Shown piece after piece: positions 20,800 to 32,116 of a stretch of 64,000 bases of DNA (within the stretch, counting starts at the first letter, position 1; every line of letters begins with the position of its first letter). The position numbers were made by a program, and so were the translations under genes. This DNA is from Dolomedes plantarius (Eukaryota; Arthropoda; Arachnida; Araneae; Dolomedidae), in NCBI GenBank assembly GCA_907164885.2, contig OU015490.1:18596792-18660791 (forward strand), written 5' to 3'. The notes beneath the pieces are model-generated. The model made no database searches. It had not been told where the DNA came from and was given only the letters and a program-made list of their open reading frames with translations.

Positions 20800-21030
20800 C
20801 AGGGGTATCTCGCTACTTGTCATTAATGGGTTCTAACAGAGCGATTTTTTTCCCATAATGAATCATTAATTGATTCGTTCCTGAACACCAGTAATTTCCC
20901 ACTTCACTGGGCAATTTATAAATGGACGGGGTTGTTTTTTTTATACAAAATCTTTAAACTAGACAATCATAATTTAAAGTAACTAGGGGCTACGCTCGCT
21001 CCTCTGTTAGGGCTAATAGCGAGATACATA
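20800..21030. mobile_element. ~230-bp MITE with CAGGGGTATCTCGCTA end (pogo-like)
   Basis: Left CAGGGGTATCTCGCTACTTG ... GTTCTAACAGAGCGA mirrors right (in reverse) GTATCTCGCTATTAGC ... CCTAACAGAGGAGCGA. TA precedes the left end. The right terminus is blurred, so the border is approximate. The CAG start, TA target and small size fit Tc1/mariner-pogo MITEs. Confidence 0.6.
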
Positions 21031-21819
21031 GGGGTGATTCTCAGGCAACGTAACAGCTTCCATCCATTTACTGTTGTCACCCTTAATGGGAAGGGCGTTT
21101 CATCACTGTTGAATTATCAGCTTTAAAATTCAATTAAAAAATCGGAAATTTAATATATATACTTGAAATGAGGTTTATATGAATAAGAAAGCTTTCAGCT
21201 TCTAAATGATGTAAATATTTTTTTTTGTAAGAAAAAATCTCGAGGATCATCGATATTGCATCCACATAGGGAACGATATTTCTTGAAAAACGGTGTTTCA
21301 TTTTTTGATGAAAATATTAGTCTGTTTTAAAATATTTTTAAACAAACGAGGTCTAGTTTGAAAGAGAAATGTCTGTAGTCTTAGATTATAAAAAGATCAA
21401 AATTCTACGATCCTTTTTTGGCGAGTTATCGTAATCTGAAGATGAAAAAATCAATATTTTCCCACAAAACATAAAATAAAAAAATAACTTAAAGTCCGAC
21501 GAAGATGAGACATGTCTTATTTTGTTCCTCACATTTTTCTGGATTTATTGGTATCGGTCTCGACCCCATACCCCCAGCGGTTTCGGAGGAGATAGCGTGA
21601 CAAGCTTTGACAGCGGCAGCGACTGTTTTTTTAGAATATAGAGATAATTAAATAAAATATAATTCATCTTCACTCAAGCCGTACTGAAATTAATGGATGG
21701 CCTCATGAGAAAGTGGCGAAGTAGAGGGAGAGAGGGGTTATTGCTCGGAAGGGGAGTCTCCTTCCAATAAAACATCCGGCGCTTGCACGGGGAATCATTC
21801 TCTCTTTTCTGACGCTTAA
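21031..21819. other. No gene seen
   Basis: AT-rich to mixed DNA with no element ends that I can pair. Minus-strand open frames at 21674-21963 run across the border of the next element and have no family resemblance. Confidence 0.35.
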
Positions 21820-24423
21820 GGCCTCTTTCAGACGAGTCACATTTCTTGATCCAACTGACTTGCATTGTTTATTTTCATGTAGTTGACTGCCGTGTGAGGT
21901 TCTTTTCACACGAGGCGCGGCGCTCAATTCAAGGCGAAACCTTCTCTTCTGGGGTTGTGGCAACGCTTCGTCAGCAGCTTCGTTCAGTCGCGTTTTCGCC
22001 TGCGTAACAGGCGAAAACGCAACTGAAAAATGATGTGGAAGACAGTTTACTACATTAAATTATGTGTATATATTCTATCCATAGGCCATACTTTAATCTA
22101 CACCTAAAATAATTACAATTTTTCCCATAAAAATATTTTTCAGGCAAATGTATTGTAATCTACAAAAAATATCAAAGGAAAATAAAAAATTAGTGATATG
22201 TACTTAACTAAATCTAGATAGAATTTGTATAAACATAGAAGATATACATGTATACAAAATTTTAGCAATTTGGGACGATTAGTTTTGAAGAAATAGTGCG
22301 CACAAGTTTCAAAATAACAGTTTTTAGAAAAACCATTTAAAGTTTAAATTTTCTATAAATTACTTTACTATTAGCTTTATACATTTGGCCACAAAATCGG
22401 TTGTAATATCGACTTCATTTTTTTCATAAGATTCCTTTTATTCCATTCTTCATAATTAAATCATAATAAAAAATTGAGTTTTTTTAAGGTTTTAAGGTGA
22501 TTTCCCTCCTTACATTTTTAAATTTCAAAAACTTTAACTTAAATATTATACTTTTCTTCTACCAATACCTTTCTTTTACACCAATTTTATAACACAATAT
22601 TGGTCTTTGATTTATGATGATGTAGGGGAATATAGATTTAAGAAAGCATCATAACATGGCACTCAGGTTCTTACTTACAAAAATACAAAATGTATTATTT
22701 TTATATTTGCTCTGAAAATTTTTTAAATCGCATTTCTTTTATTTGTAGGACCACTATACCTCATTCTTACTTAAAAAAAAAATATAATAATTAAATTGCA
22801 CACCTGAAAGGGTTAATGCAAAAACCTTCCTCATATGAAAACTATTCAAATTGTAGGCATAAGGCGACGTTCACATTTGAGAATCTAGATAAATTTAATA
22901 AATAATGGGTAAATTCGCGCAATTTGGTGCTCCCACATATATTTTTAAGTGTAACAGTCATAACCTGTACTAATCGATGTAATGCTGTTTGACAAGTAAT
23001 GTAAAGAGAGTGACGTATGTCACCATAGAAACATCAAATAAACAACCAATGATAAAGAATATATTTCGTTAAAATGACCAGATAAATATTTCTGTTCATT
23101 TTTTTAATGATAATGCGGCTTCTAAATAAATTTTTAAAAAAATTCTAAAAAAGTTAAAAATGTTTTTTTAATTTTGGAGTTTTTAACCACCATTAACAAA
23201 ATAACAAATGAACTTTTAAATTTGAATGGTACCGACTACTTTATTGAGCAGGCATCTGTATTTATTTATATCGATATTTGCAAGGGGACTGGGACGTCTG
23301 CGACAACTAAGAAGTTGGAAATTTGGGCTATTCTTTTAAAGCCCATATCTTATACAAATATGCATGTATCATTATGATTTTTTATGTTAATTTAGTAAGA
23401 CCTTTATGAATATTTTAAGATAAAAAAAAATTCTCTTTGGATTGAAAGGTAAATTTAAAATAACAATATAAACAAACATACGTTTCCCCCTGAAATTTTT
23501 GAGGTATTCACTTTGTAACACTTTTTCAAAAATTTAGTGAAAATCTTACCTTGAAATCTTGTGTGATGATCAAACACAGTTTATTTTATATAGTTAACCC
23601 ATTTAAATCTTTGTTACACTATTTTAGATTTTTTTAAAAAAATTATAAATTTCACTTATCAGAAATCTGCATATTTTTGTCATACATTTTCACCATTTAC
23701 AAAAATATCTTAAGGTTTAAAAATAAAAATATAGGTTATATTGATACAAGAGCACTTATTCTATTGACGTTTAAAATTACAGAGATGTACTTGCAACAGA
23801 TTTTGCAGAAAGTGTACCATTACATGAAAAATTCACAATTTGAGAAAAACGCAAAAAATACTTTCCCATTATATGGGATTTAAATGTATGTTTACATTTT
23901 TAAGTTGCTAATAATTGTTGTTAGAGTGTCAAAAAGTACATAAATTATATATATTTGTAATATGCAGAATCTGCTCTTATTTTTAAGCCACAAATTCAAA
24001 AATAAATTTTTTTGAAGTCGGAATAAAATTTGCGTGCCAATTCCCTCCAAGCTTCACCCCTTTTAATTTTATCGCTATATTCATCACACCTCATGTCCCA
24101 TATCGCGGGAGTAATACGAATTTCTTCGATGAATTGTTCCACATTCAAACTTGCAATTGAAACGCTTTCAATACTGAACTGAGCTCATGCAGCTTGGCGG
24201 CTGGTGTGAAGAGCGTACCTTCAGTAATGTCTTTTGTGTTGAGTCTACTCATCGGGGTGAGAACGCCAGCGGCACAAGTGCCAGATGTCGAAATGTCTGG
24301 GCACAGAATTCACTCCGTGTGAAAAGGTTTCGGCGATTTCCATACATTTGCATGGTGGCTACAATCCTTGACAGCCGCCCGGAAATCAGTTTGATCAACT
24401 ATGTGCCTCGTCTGAAAAGGGCC
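21820..24423. mobile_element. 2.6-kb TAA-flanked element, PIF/Harbinger-like, non-coding
   Basis: Ends GGCCTCTTTCAGACGAGTC and, in reverse, GGCCCTTTTCAGACGAGGC continue with a further matching CACAT...TTGATC.AACTGA block. TAA stands directly outside both ends (21817-21819 and 24424-24426). A three-base TWA duplication with GG-starting ends fits PIF/Harbinger or ISL2EU-type elements. The interior is AT-rich with only short open frames (67-68 codons at 23174 and 23677, +), so no transposase survives. A perfect 13-base hairpin (GCGTTTTCGCCTG) lies at 21990-22020. Confidence 0.72.
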
Positions 24424-24994
24424 TAAGACAACCGATACCTGTCGTAGACTCCGATTTAGGGAGTTTCACTACAAACCTATCCATTGAAACTGGCTTGTGC
24501 CTACGTTTCAAAATGTTTCTGAAGAGAGACATTGTTGGATCGTGAAACAAGTCCGCATTTCGGCTTGCTAGAGGTTTGTAAGTGTGGACAAAATTTTGTA
24601 TTTCACATTTCAGCATACTTGACGGAAACTCAACGCATATGCTGAATATTCGAGCAAACGTCGAGTACCGAAGCATTTTTTTTTTTGCATCAAAATACGA
24701 CGATTACCCAGGTACAACTGTATACAGTAGTTCAGTTAACTAAAATTATCGATGTTACAGAAATCGTCGAAATGGTAAAAATTTCAGATTTTTTAAAAAA
24801 AATTCAGTTTTTTTAAAAATTAAAATAAATTTTCCTTTTTTTTTCCAATCTTGAAAATTTTGGTTCTTTCTTTTAATCTATCGTACGTTGACGGTTTTTC
24901 AAACCCGATTTTTAAAATAAATTAGTCACATTTGAAAACCGGTTTAAAAAAGAAATCAAATTATTATGTAAAAATTAATTTTTAACTTATTTGA
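24424..24994. other. Low-copy DNA; unassigned minus-strand open frame
   Basis: A 93-codon minus-strand frame (24395-24676) has balanced composition and overlaps the element border by 30 bases. I recognise no motif, and no splice signals frame it clearly. From 24780 the DNA becomes A/T-rich and contains AAAACCGGTTT words typical of the hAT element that follows, so the hAT remnant may start here. Confidence 0.3.
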
Positions 24995-25237
24995 TTTCTT
25001 GAAGACCCTGAAGAAAAACCTACAAATCCAAAGACACTGAAAGCTGAATTTTCATTATTTGAGGCAACGAATAAAAGAACCAAAAACTTAGATTTGTTAT
25101 TTGATGCCCTGAAAACTATAAAACCGAGCTCAGTAGCTAGTGAACGGGTATTTTCAATTTCAGGCAATATTGTGTCCAAAATAAGAACAAGACTTAGCCA
25201 CCGTTCAGTGGATATTTTATGTTTTTTAAAATCCTAA
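24995..25237 (+). pseudogene. hAT transposase C-terminal fragment (dimerisation region)
   Basis: About 80 residues in an open frame end at the stop at 25235-25237. The stretch KPSSVASERVFSISG followed by NIVSKIRTRLS and DILCFLKS is the hallmark hAT C-terminal dimerisation motif (normally SSA.SERVFS.AG...R..L.P). The rest of the transposase (zinc finger, catalytic DDE) is absent upstream, where a stop lies just before the fragment. A Helitron A has landed ~150 bp downstream, separating it from its likely 3' end at 28912-29050. It was part of a mobile element, not a host gene, and is not functional. Confidence 0.8.
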
Positions 25238-25892
25238 TTTCTTAGGAGAAATTAAAATTAGGGAAATAAATATAAATATTATTTGAAATTTGAAATTTTT
25301 GTTTGAGTTTTCGTTATTTTGTGTAAGTAATGTGTAATACTTAATTTTTTTTTATATTTTGACTTTGATATTGATTTCGTTTTTTGTTATCTATATATAT
25401 AAAACAGTTCCGTAACTGATTCACTGATATACAACGCACAGACCAAACCGCTGGACCTAAAGGGCTGAAATTTTGCATGGCGATTCTTTTTATGGTGTAG
25501 GGGTGCACTAAGAAAGATTTTTGAAAAATTCTCCTTACATTTTTTTAAAATTAAATTTTAAAGCTGTTTTTGTAACTTTTTTTAAGTTTGCATTTAAAAT
25601 AATAATTTGAGGGTTATAAAATTTATATCACGAGATAGATCATAAAAATTCCTTTAAAATGAAATCTTTTTCGAACCTTTGCTTCGATTTTCTGATTTTT
25701 GGTGAATTTTTAAAGATTAATTTTTAGAATTTAATTTATTAAACGCTGATCACGTGATTTCTTTTCCTGGTACTTTGAATAAATTTATCGTTCCGTGCAA
25801 AACAACTAAATAGACAAAAAAATATTTTTTTTATTTCTAATGCAGCAGACGACTGGATATTATCTGAAGAAATAAATATCTCTTACGATTTT

Positions 25893-25962
<70 letters not shown>

Positions 25963-26630
25963 TTAAACCCGCTTAATGGAATATCGGTTAAAAGAATATC
26001 CCTTTTAATGTAATAAGTTTTCAATGTCCCAAACCGTAGTAATTTGTTTCTGTGTTAAATTTCCCGGTTAATGGAATATATTGTTTTGAAGTTATCCCGC
26101 TTAAAGGAATAATTTTTAACCATGACGATATGATCTTTTTCTATTTCGCTCACTTCTTTTCAGAATTTTTTTCTGTAAAGTGCAATAATGAATGTGCAGT
26201 ACCTGAACGTCTTTCAAAGCAATTTTGTTACTTCGCAAAAAGTGTCCAATCGCAGGAAATGGGGATTTCTTCAATTTTGAAGGGCAACGCATTGTTGTTG
26301 CTGTTTTTGCTAGCCCCCCCCCCCCTCCCTCCACGTATTGCTCGGCCGCTGGCCTACGTTTCCCTATTCACAGAATGAACAATAAGCTTCACCCCCAAAT
26401 GAGAGCTAGAAAATGAGTGGGTGTGTGTGTGTGTGAAGGAAATGTGAAACTTCAACAGGTCCTTATCTTGAAGGGGACGTGGATTACCAACTGTAACGAA
26501 TCTCTTCGGAGAAGCGCAACATTTAACTTGGGGGTGGTCTCTAGCCTTGAACATTTAACTGTACATTTTCTACGGCGATTACTTCGACAGTTCGCTTTCG
26601 TGAAATCAGTGATCTTTCTTGTGCTTTACA

Positions 26631-28488
26631 ATGTCTTTGAGACGGAAAGATCTTACTTTAAACGAAAAAGTAAAAGTCATAGAGTTTGCAAAACTAAATA
26701 AGTGTACGCAATTAGAACTCTCAAAAAAGTTTGAGATATCCCAAGCTCAAGTTTCGAAATTGCTAAAAAATAAAGAAAAAGTCTTAAACGACTGGAAATG
26801 CAATAAAAATCTTAATCAAAAACGAAAACGTACAGGAAAAGAATCTGAAGTTGATGATGCTCTTCTTCAGTGGTTTGCTGAAAAACGAGCTTGTAATGTT
26901 CCTATTAGTGGATTATTATTAAATCAGAAAGCTGAAGATTTAGCACAACAGTTAAATATAACTGATTTTAAAGCTACAAATGGTTGGTTGTGCAGATGGA
27001 AAGCAAGAAACCAAATTTCTTTCAAAAAAATTCACGGTGAAGCAAGTGATGCTGATGAAGCCGCTGCCAGTTCTTGGAAAAATGTAGTATTGCCTGCTTT
27101 ATTACAAGACTACAGTTCTTCTTGTATCTATAACTGTGACGAAACAGCACTTTATTACAGAGCAATGCCTGATGGGACTTTGTGCTTAAAAGGCGAAAAA
27201 GTTGTTAGAGGAAAAATCCCGAAAGACAGACTGACAGTTTTATGCTGTAGTAATGCTGACGGCAGTCATAAAATGCCTCTTTTTGTAATCGGGAAATCCA
27301 AAAGCCCACGATGTTTTATGGTGCATTCACATTGGAAAGAGCTCACTCCCCGACTCTCCTGTCAACATTAGTCACGGTAATATTAGACACGGTATTTAGA
27401 ACCACCCCCATTCCAATGAACACGTGTCTTCCAGATATTCCCCCATTTAGAACCCCCCCATTCAAGCCGCCAAAGACTTTGTGTTTCTTGATCTAGTGTG
27501 ACCCACCCCCACTGTCACCATTTGACCCCCGGGACCTCGAGTTCGTCTTTGATGCAATGCTCACGGACCGCCAGAGCGAGCGATCCGACGCAGGGAACAG
27601 AGTACAGAAGACATAAATCACTGGAATAGGCAGAGATCGCTGTGCAAGTCTGTACGCGCTATGAGAGGTGTAAAATCCCTTCCAGTTAAATACGAAGCGA
27701 ATTCAAAAGCTTGGATGACTGCTAATTTCTTTCAAAACTGGTTAGTGTCATTTGACAATGAGATGAATAAGATGAAAAGAAAAGCTATCCTTTTTATCGA
27801 TAATTGTCAAGCCCACAAAGTCGACGTAAGACTAGAAAATGTAGCACTCCATTTTTTGCCTCCGAATACTACAGCTATTTTACAGCCGATGGACCAGGGA
27901 ATTATATCACTTTTTAAGAGGAATTATCGAAAAGAAATCGTTAAAAAGATCATAGCTTGCATAGATGATACTAGTGGATTTTCTATCAATAGCTCAACTA
28001 GTAAAATTATTAGAAACATTTCAATTCTTACAGCTGTTCATATGATGAACAAATCCTGGAATAATATTTCCTCTGACGCAATAAAAAGTTGTTTCGTAAA
28101 ATGTAAATTTTCAACACACGTAACAAATGATGAATTAAATGATGAATCAATTACAAACGCAAATGATTTACCTCCAGAAGGAATGACAGAAGAAAATTTT
28201 TCCAATTTTATAAACTTCGACAATGACTTGGTAGAATGTGGTGAAACTTCAGATCCTCAATTTGATCAAAGCGAAGTCGATGAAGATTAATTTGATGAAG
28301 AATGTACCATTAAAAAGGTTCCGTCACATGTTGAAGTTAATAACGCTTGTGATATTATAAGACGTTTCTTGGAAACGAAGCCAAATGCAGACTTTCATTT
28401 ATTTTATAAACTAGAAAATCAAATAACAGATTTGATGCATTCACAGAACAGTAAACAATCTAAAATATCCGACTTTAGCAACAAATAA
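26631..28488 (+). pseudogene. Tigger/pogo transposase, disrupted
   Basis: The start at 26631 gives MSLRRKDLTLNEKVKVIEFA, the usual CENP-B-type N-terminal helix-turn-helix start; a second HTH covers roughly residues 60-130 (WFAEKRACNVPISG ... WLCRWKARN). The DDE/D domain shows the first Asp in YNCDETALYYR, the second in LFIDNCQAHK and the third in LQPMDQGIISLFKR, so the catalytic residues are intact. The frame breaks after GKSKSPRCF (~27320) by a ~350-bp insertion and resumes with VKSLPVKYEAN (~27668). One in-frame TAA (28288-28290) splits the acidic tail; the same frame continues to SKISDFSNK and the stop at 28486-28488. Without these two lesions it would be a typical ~500-residue Tigger protein. 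Confidence 0.92.
27320..27668. other. ~350-bp GC-richer insertion within the Tigger transposase
   Basis: Between codons that are adjacent in Tigger proteins (RCF and VKSLPV) lies a C-rich segment with repeated ACCCCC/CCCCCATT words and no inverted ends or target duplication that I can identify. Composition differs sharply from the AT-rich transposase. It might be a retroposed or captured fragment, a filler from break repair, or a retained intron-like piece; the start TATGGTG and end GAGAG do not match GT-AG. Confidence 0.6.
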
Positions 28489-28799
28489 GTAAGTAACATT
28501 GTAATTATTTCCAAAAAATTAAGGGAAATTTGTATATTCTACAATAAAATTAGCTCATTTTTCATCAATTTTCTAAATTTTAATGTGTTTAAATTATTTC
28601 TTACTTTTAATTAATAATTGTTTGTTAATTATGATAGTTTAAATATGCCTATGGTTTAGGTAATTTTTAATGCTTTCTAGGTTGAACTGTAACTTTAAAC
28701 ATTGTGGGCGTGTCAATGTGATCCCGGATAATGGAATATCCCGCTTATTAGAATAATATTTCGTGGCAAAGTGGCTATTCCATTAAGCGGGCTCGTATG

Positions 28800-28840
<41 letters not shown>

Positions 28841-28911
28841 CATCAATTGTATACATTGACCGCTGTATTTAATTTGAATGTACTCCGTAGCGAAGTGCGG
28901 GTTTTCAGCTA

Positions 28912-29050
28912 GTTTTATATAAATTAAATATTTTTCCCTATTCTATTTCTTTTGACAAAAATTCGAAAACCGGCTAAAACTGGTTTTTTGGAAATCTGGA
29001 ATTCGAAAACCGGTTTTTCAAAAAGTAGGTTTTTGTATAAACCCTAGAAA
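28912..29050 (+). mobile_element. hAT remnant, probable 3' end
   Basis: After the Helitron the sequence contains three AAACCGG/CCGGTTTT words in ~80 bases and closes with TTTTTGTATAAACCCTAG, which resembles a hAT subterminal and terminal region. I link it to the transposase fragment at 24995-25237 because the Helitron A between them leaves one continuous hAT tail when removed. The target duplication is not recognised. Confidence 0.55.
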
Positions 29051-29665
29051 TAACCTATTCTACAATTGAATAACTTATGCTGACACAAAATGGGAATCCT
29101 TGATTAATCATATCTCCATAAAATATCCTGCAACTTAATTTTTCTTCGTTCCTAATCAGATTAACGTCACCATGCAAACATATATATTTTTTATCTTTAC
29201 TTAATTAACAGCTTTCAAATTATTTCATAGCTTAAAAAAAAGGAATAGAACCCGGCTGCTGCCTCAAGCATCTTTTTTTTTTGATAATTAGGATTATATC
29301 TGGAAAACTCACTAATTGATCGCAACGCTTTTTTTAAACAGAATAAACATTCTTAAGGTATCATCTGCCTACGTCGAAATGGCTGTTTTGGCGCAACATT
29401 TCGAATTTTTTTTTTATTGCTCTATTTATTTCAAAGGCCCATCTTTTAGAATTCTAAAAGTGCTTTACTTTTTTTATACGATCATCGGATGAGAATGTGC
29501 TGTCCATTAAATAAACCGACAGCGATATGAAAAGACCACAAGGAGTATCTTTAAATGCAGTTTTTCAAAAAACTTATTTTTCAGTGACTACTGTAAACGA
29601 GAAAGCTCATGATTTTAAAAGTTTTCGATATATTTCGATGAAAATTTGCGATAGCCTTTGACATA
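29051..29665. other. No gene; short dispersed similarity
   Basis: AT-rich DNA. The block CTGCCTACGTCGAAATGGC ... TTGGCGCAACATTTCGAA (~29368-29408) is repeated at ~36370-36412. No open frame. Confidence 0.4.
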
Positions 29666-30262
29666 TTGCTCACTATGTTTTGACCTATAAGCTAAGACTC
29701 ACTATGTTTTGACCTAAAAGCTAACTCACTATGTTTTGACCTAAAAGCTAAGACTCACTATGAATCATGTTATGACCTAAAAGCTAAGACTCACATGATT
29801 CAGTTTGACTCACTGTTTTGCACGAAAAGCTGACTCACTATGTTTTCACCTAAAAGCTAGGATTCATAAATGACTCATTATGTTTTGATCTAAAAGCTAA
29901 GACTCACTATGACTCATGTTTGACATAAAAGCTAAGACTCACTATAACTCATGTTTTGACCTAAAGCTAAGACTCACTATGACCCATTATGTTTCGATCT
30001 AAAAGCTAAGATTCCCAATGACTTATTATGACTCACTATCTTTTGACCTAGAAGATAAGACTCAGTATGACTCATTTTGGTTTACCTAAAGCTAAGACTC
30101 AAATGACTCATTTTGACTCACTATGTTTTGCATGAAAAGCTGACTCACAATGTTTTGACCTAATAGCTAAGATTCACTATGCTTTGAACTAAAATCTAAG
30201 ACTCATTACGACTCACTATGTTTTGCACGAAAAACTGGGACTCACTATGACTCACTATGTTT
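29666..30262 (+). repeat. ~29-bp minisatellite, about 20 irregular units
   Basis: Core ACTCACTATGTTTTGACC followed by TAAAAGCTAAG repeats irregularly. Units vary in length, with insertions of an extra GACTCA and loss of the TATG or TTTTGACC part. Open frames here are repeat artefacts. Confidence 0.9.
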
Positions 30263-30434
30263 TGCACGAAGAGTTAAGCTCTATGCGCTCATTGAACCAT
30301 TATACAGGTAGTACCTGTACTTATAAAAAACAATTTTTTTTTTCACTTTTTTTCTTGGTATATTTCGGTGATTTTGGGAAAAATATTAAACTTTTACTTC
30401 GGGACACAGGAGAGTGTCACACTGGTATATATAT

Positions 30435-32094
30435 CAGTGATTCTCAACCACTGTGCTGTGCATTTTAGTGTGCCGCGAGATTCCTGAAGTGCGCCGCCAC
30501 TGTGAATTATTTTGTACTAGCCGGGCTTTGCCCAGCTATCAAATCACTTGACACTCGAATCACAGTTCACTTGAATTAAATTTTTTTTTTCATTTTTAAT
30601 TGCCAAAAAAATCCCCAAAAAATAAGTACATCTTCAAATGATCTATTCATGATTAAAAAGTTTGAATTAAAAGCATGAAAAATAGAAAAATAAAAATTAG
30701 ACACACGATGAAAGGTTTCTTTTCAGTGATTCAATTTTTAGTGAGAATCACGCTGTGTTTACATCGTAAAACATGGCGGTTACGTTTTGTTCGTTGGAGG
30801 ATGCATTTAGAATTCAAATGTCTCTAAAACTATTAAAGTAACAGAATAAGTGTACGCAGAAAAAATTATGATCTTTCAAAGCTGTTTCTAAATTTGTAAA
30901 ATTTATGTACTTTCTTTAAAGGAAAAAAAATCGATTTTAAGGCGACAATGGACCATGAAAAACTTTTTTTATTTATCAACCAATTGCTATGAAATTTTGT
31001 ATACCTATACAGTGTTGTCTAGAGATGGAAATTCTAAATTAAAAAAAAATCAGAATGTAATTAAGATATTAATTAAAATCAGTTTGTTAATTACTATGTT
31101 TAAAAATGCTCCATGCGCATTAATTTTTGTCTCAGATATCTAATTTTCTTTCTTAAGCTAGCTTTATATAGTTATAATAAAAGTTAGTAGCAATATTTGA
31201 TTGACAGTCATATTCATATAAACTAGAAAAGAAATTGATAAAAATAGGTCATTTTATGCAAAATTTTATCAAAAAAATTTTTTTGATTGAAAAAATTTTA
31301 AGTTGTTTTAAAATAGTATAATGAATTGATTACTAAGTTTTATTCTAACATATATAAATAATTATTTTATGAAATTTTATGAAAATTCAAGGAAAATTAT
31401 GACGCATGGAACATTTTGAACTTACTGAAACGACATGAGAACTTGTTTTGAGAAAATGGCATTTAAAGTTTTAATTTGACTAACATTTCCATTGTTTACG
31501 TTTGAAAAAATACTTATAACTCGGTTAATAATGATCGGATCAACATACTTTTTTTAAAAATTTAAAGCTGATGAGTTGCAGAATCATTTTCTGAAAGAAA
31601 AAAAAATCGTTTTGGGGACATATTTTTGTCAATCTGAAGGTCCATTGTCGCCTTCAGTTTTAAAACATGGCGGTTGCGTTTTGTATCGGTGGAGTATGCA
31701 TCTAGAATTGAAATATGTCTAAAACTATTAAAGTAACAGCATAAGTGTACGCAGAAAATATTATCAGTTTTTAAAAAGCTCTTTCCAAACATGTAACATT
31801 TATGTACTTTCATGAAAAAAAAAAACCCCATCGATTTCGACATTTTCAAACATGGCTGAATTTCATAACGAATGCGATACCGGAAGTGGACTACCCGGAA
31901 TTGTTCCCCGTTTCCGGCCGACAGACAAAGTTTTCCTTTTATTTATACAGATGCTAATTTTACAAAATATATTATAGGTACACCAATCAATTATCCAAGT
32001 CAAAATTCTTTTAAAGCCACCTTATTGTAAGTGTGCCGCCAAAATTTTAAATTATTAAAATGTTCCGTGACGAAAAAAAGGTTGAGAATCACTG
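30435..32094. mobile_element. hAT-type element split by Helitron C
   Basis: Left CAGTGATTCTCAACCACTGTG and right (in reverse) CAGTGATTCTCAACCTTTTT are classical hAT inverted ends (CAGTGRTTCTCAACC type), followed on each side by GTGTGCCGC. Removing 30526-31949 leaves a ~240-bp MITE. The flanking 8 bases are in a TA repeat and cannot be matched cleanly. No transposase. Confidence 0.75.
30526..31949 (-). mobile_element. Helitron family C
   Basis: On the minus strand it starts TCTGTATAAATAAAAGG and ends with the hairpin CTGGGCAAAGCCCGG and CTAG. Insertion between T and A inside the hAT MITE leaves no duplication. The interior contains two versions (30775-30930 and 31665-31840) of the block CTAAAACTATTAAAGTAACAG ... 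TTATGTACTTTC, also found at 8.8 kb. Open frames are short and unrecognised. The assignment is by terminal structure only. Confidence 0.65.
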
Positions 32095-32116
32095 GTATAA
32101 AGGAAATTAAAATATA

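Larger units (their letters stand above)
25960..28799 (+). mobile_element. pogo/Tigger element, 2.84 kb
   Basis: The inverted ends share CCCGCTTAATGGAATA: left CAGTTAAACCCGCTTAATGG, right in reverse CATACGAGCCCGCTTAATGG. They are flanked by TA (25958-25959; 28800-28801). Subterminal copies of GGTTAATGGAATAT/CCCGCTTA occur on both sides. It encodes one Tigger-type transposase, now broken. This is a nearly full-length autonomous-type copy, hence a fairly recent arrival compared with the MITEs around it. Confidence 0.93.
25391..28911 (+). mobile_element. Helitron family A carrying a Tigger element
   Basis: Starts TCTATATATATAAAACAG and ends GTGCGGGTTTTCAGCTAG followed by T. Without the Tigger insertion (25960-28799) it is about 680 bp, typical for family A. 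The Tigger element sits in the internal (TA)n tract (25898-25959 and 28802-28838), which supplies its TA target. The Helitron itself interrupts a hAT remnant. No helicase frame. Confidence 0.88.

Noticed and set aside
26619..26630. Upstream Met of the Tigger frame (MCFT extension)
   Set aside because: Family proteins begin close to the MSLRRK start; the extra four residues lack support.
29666..30262. Possible CRISPR-like regular repeats
   Set aside because: Units are contiguous and irregular with no unique spacers, and the context is eukaryotic; it is a minisatellite.
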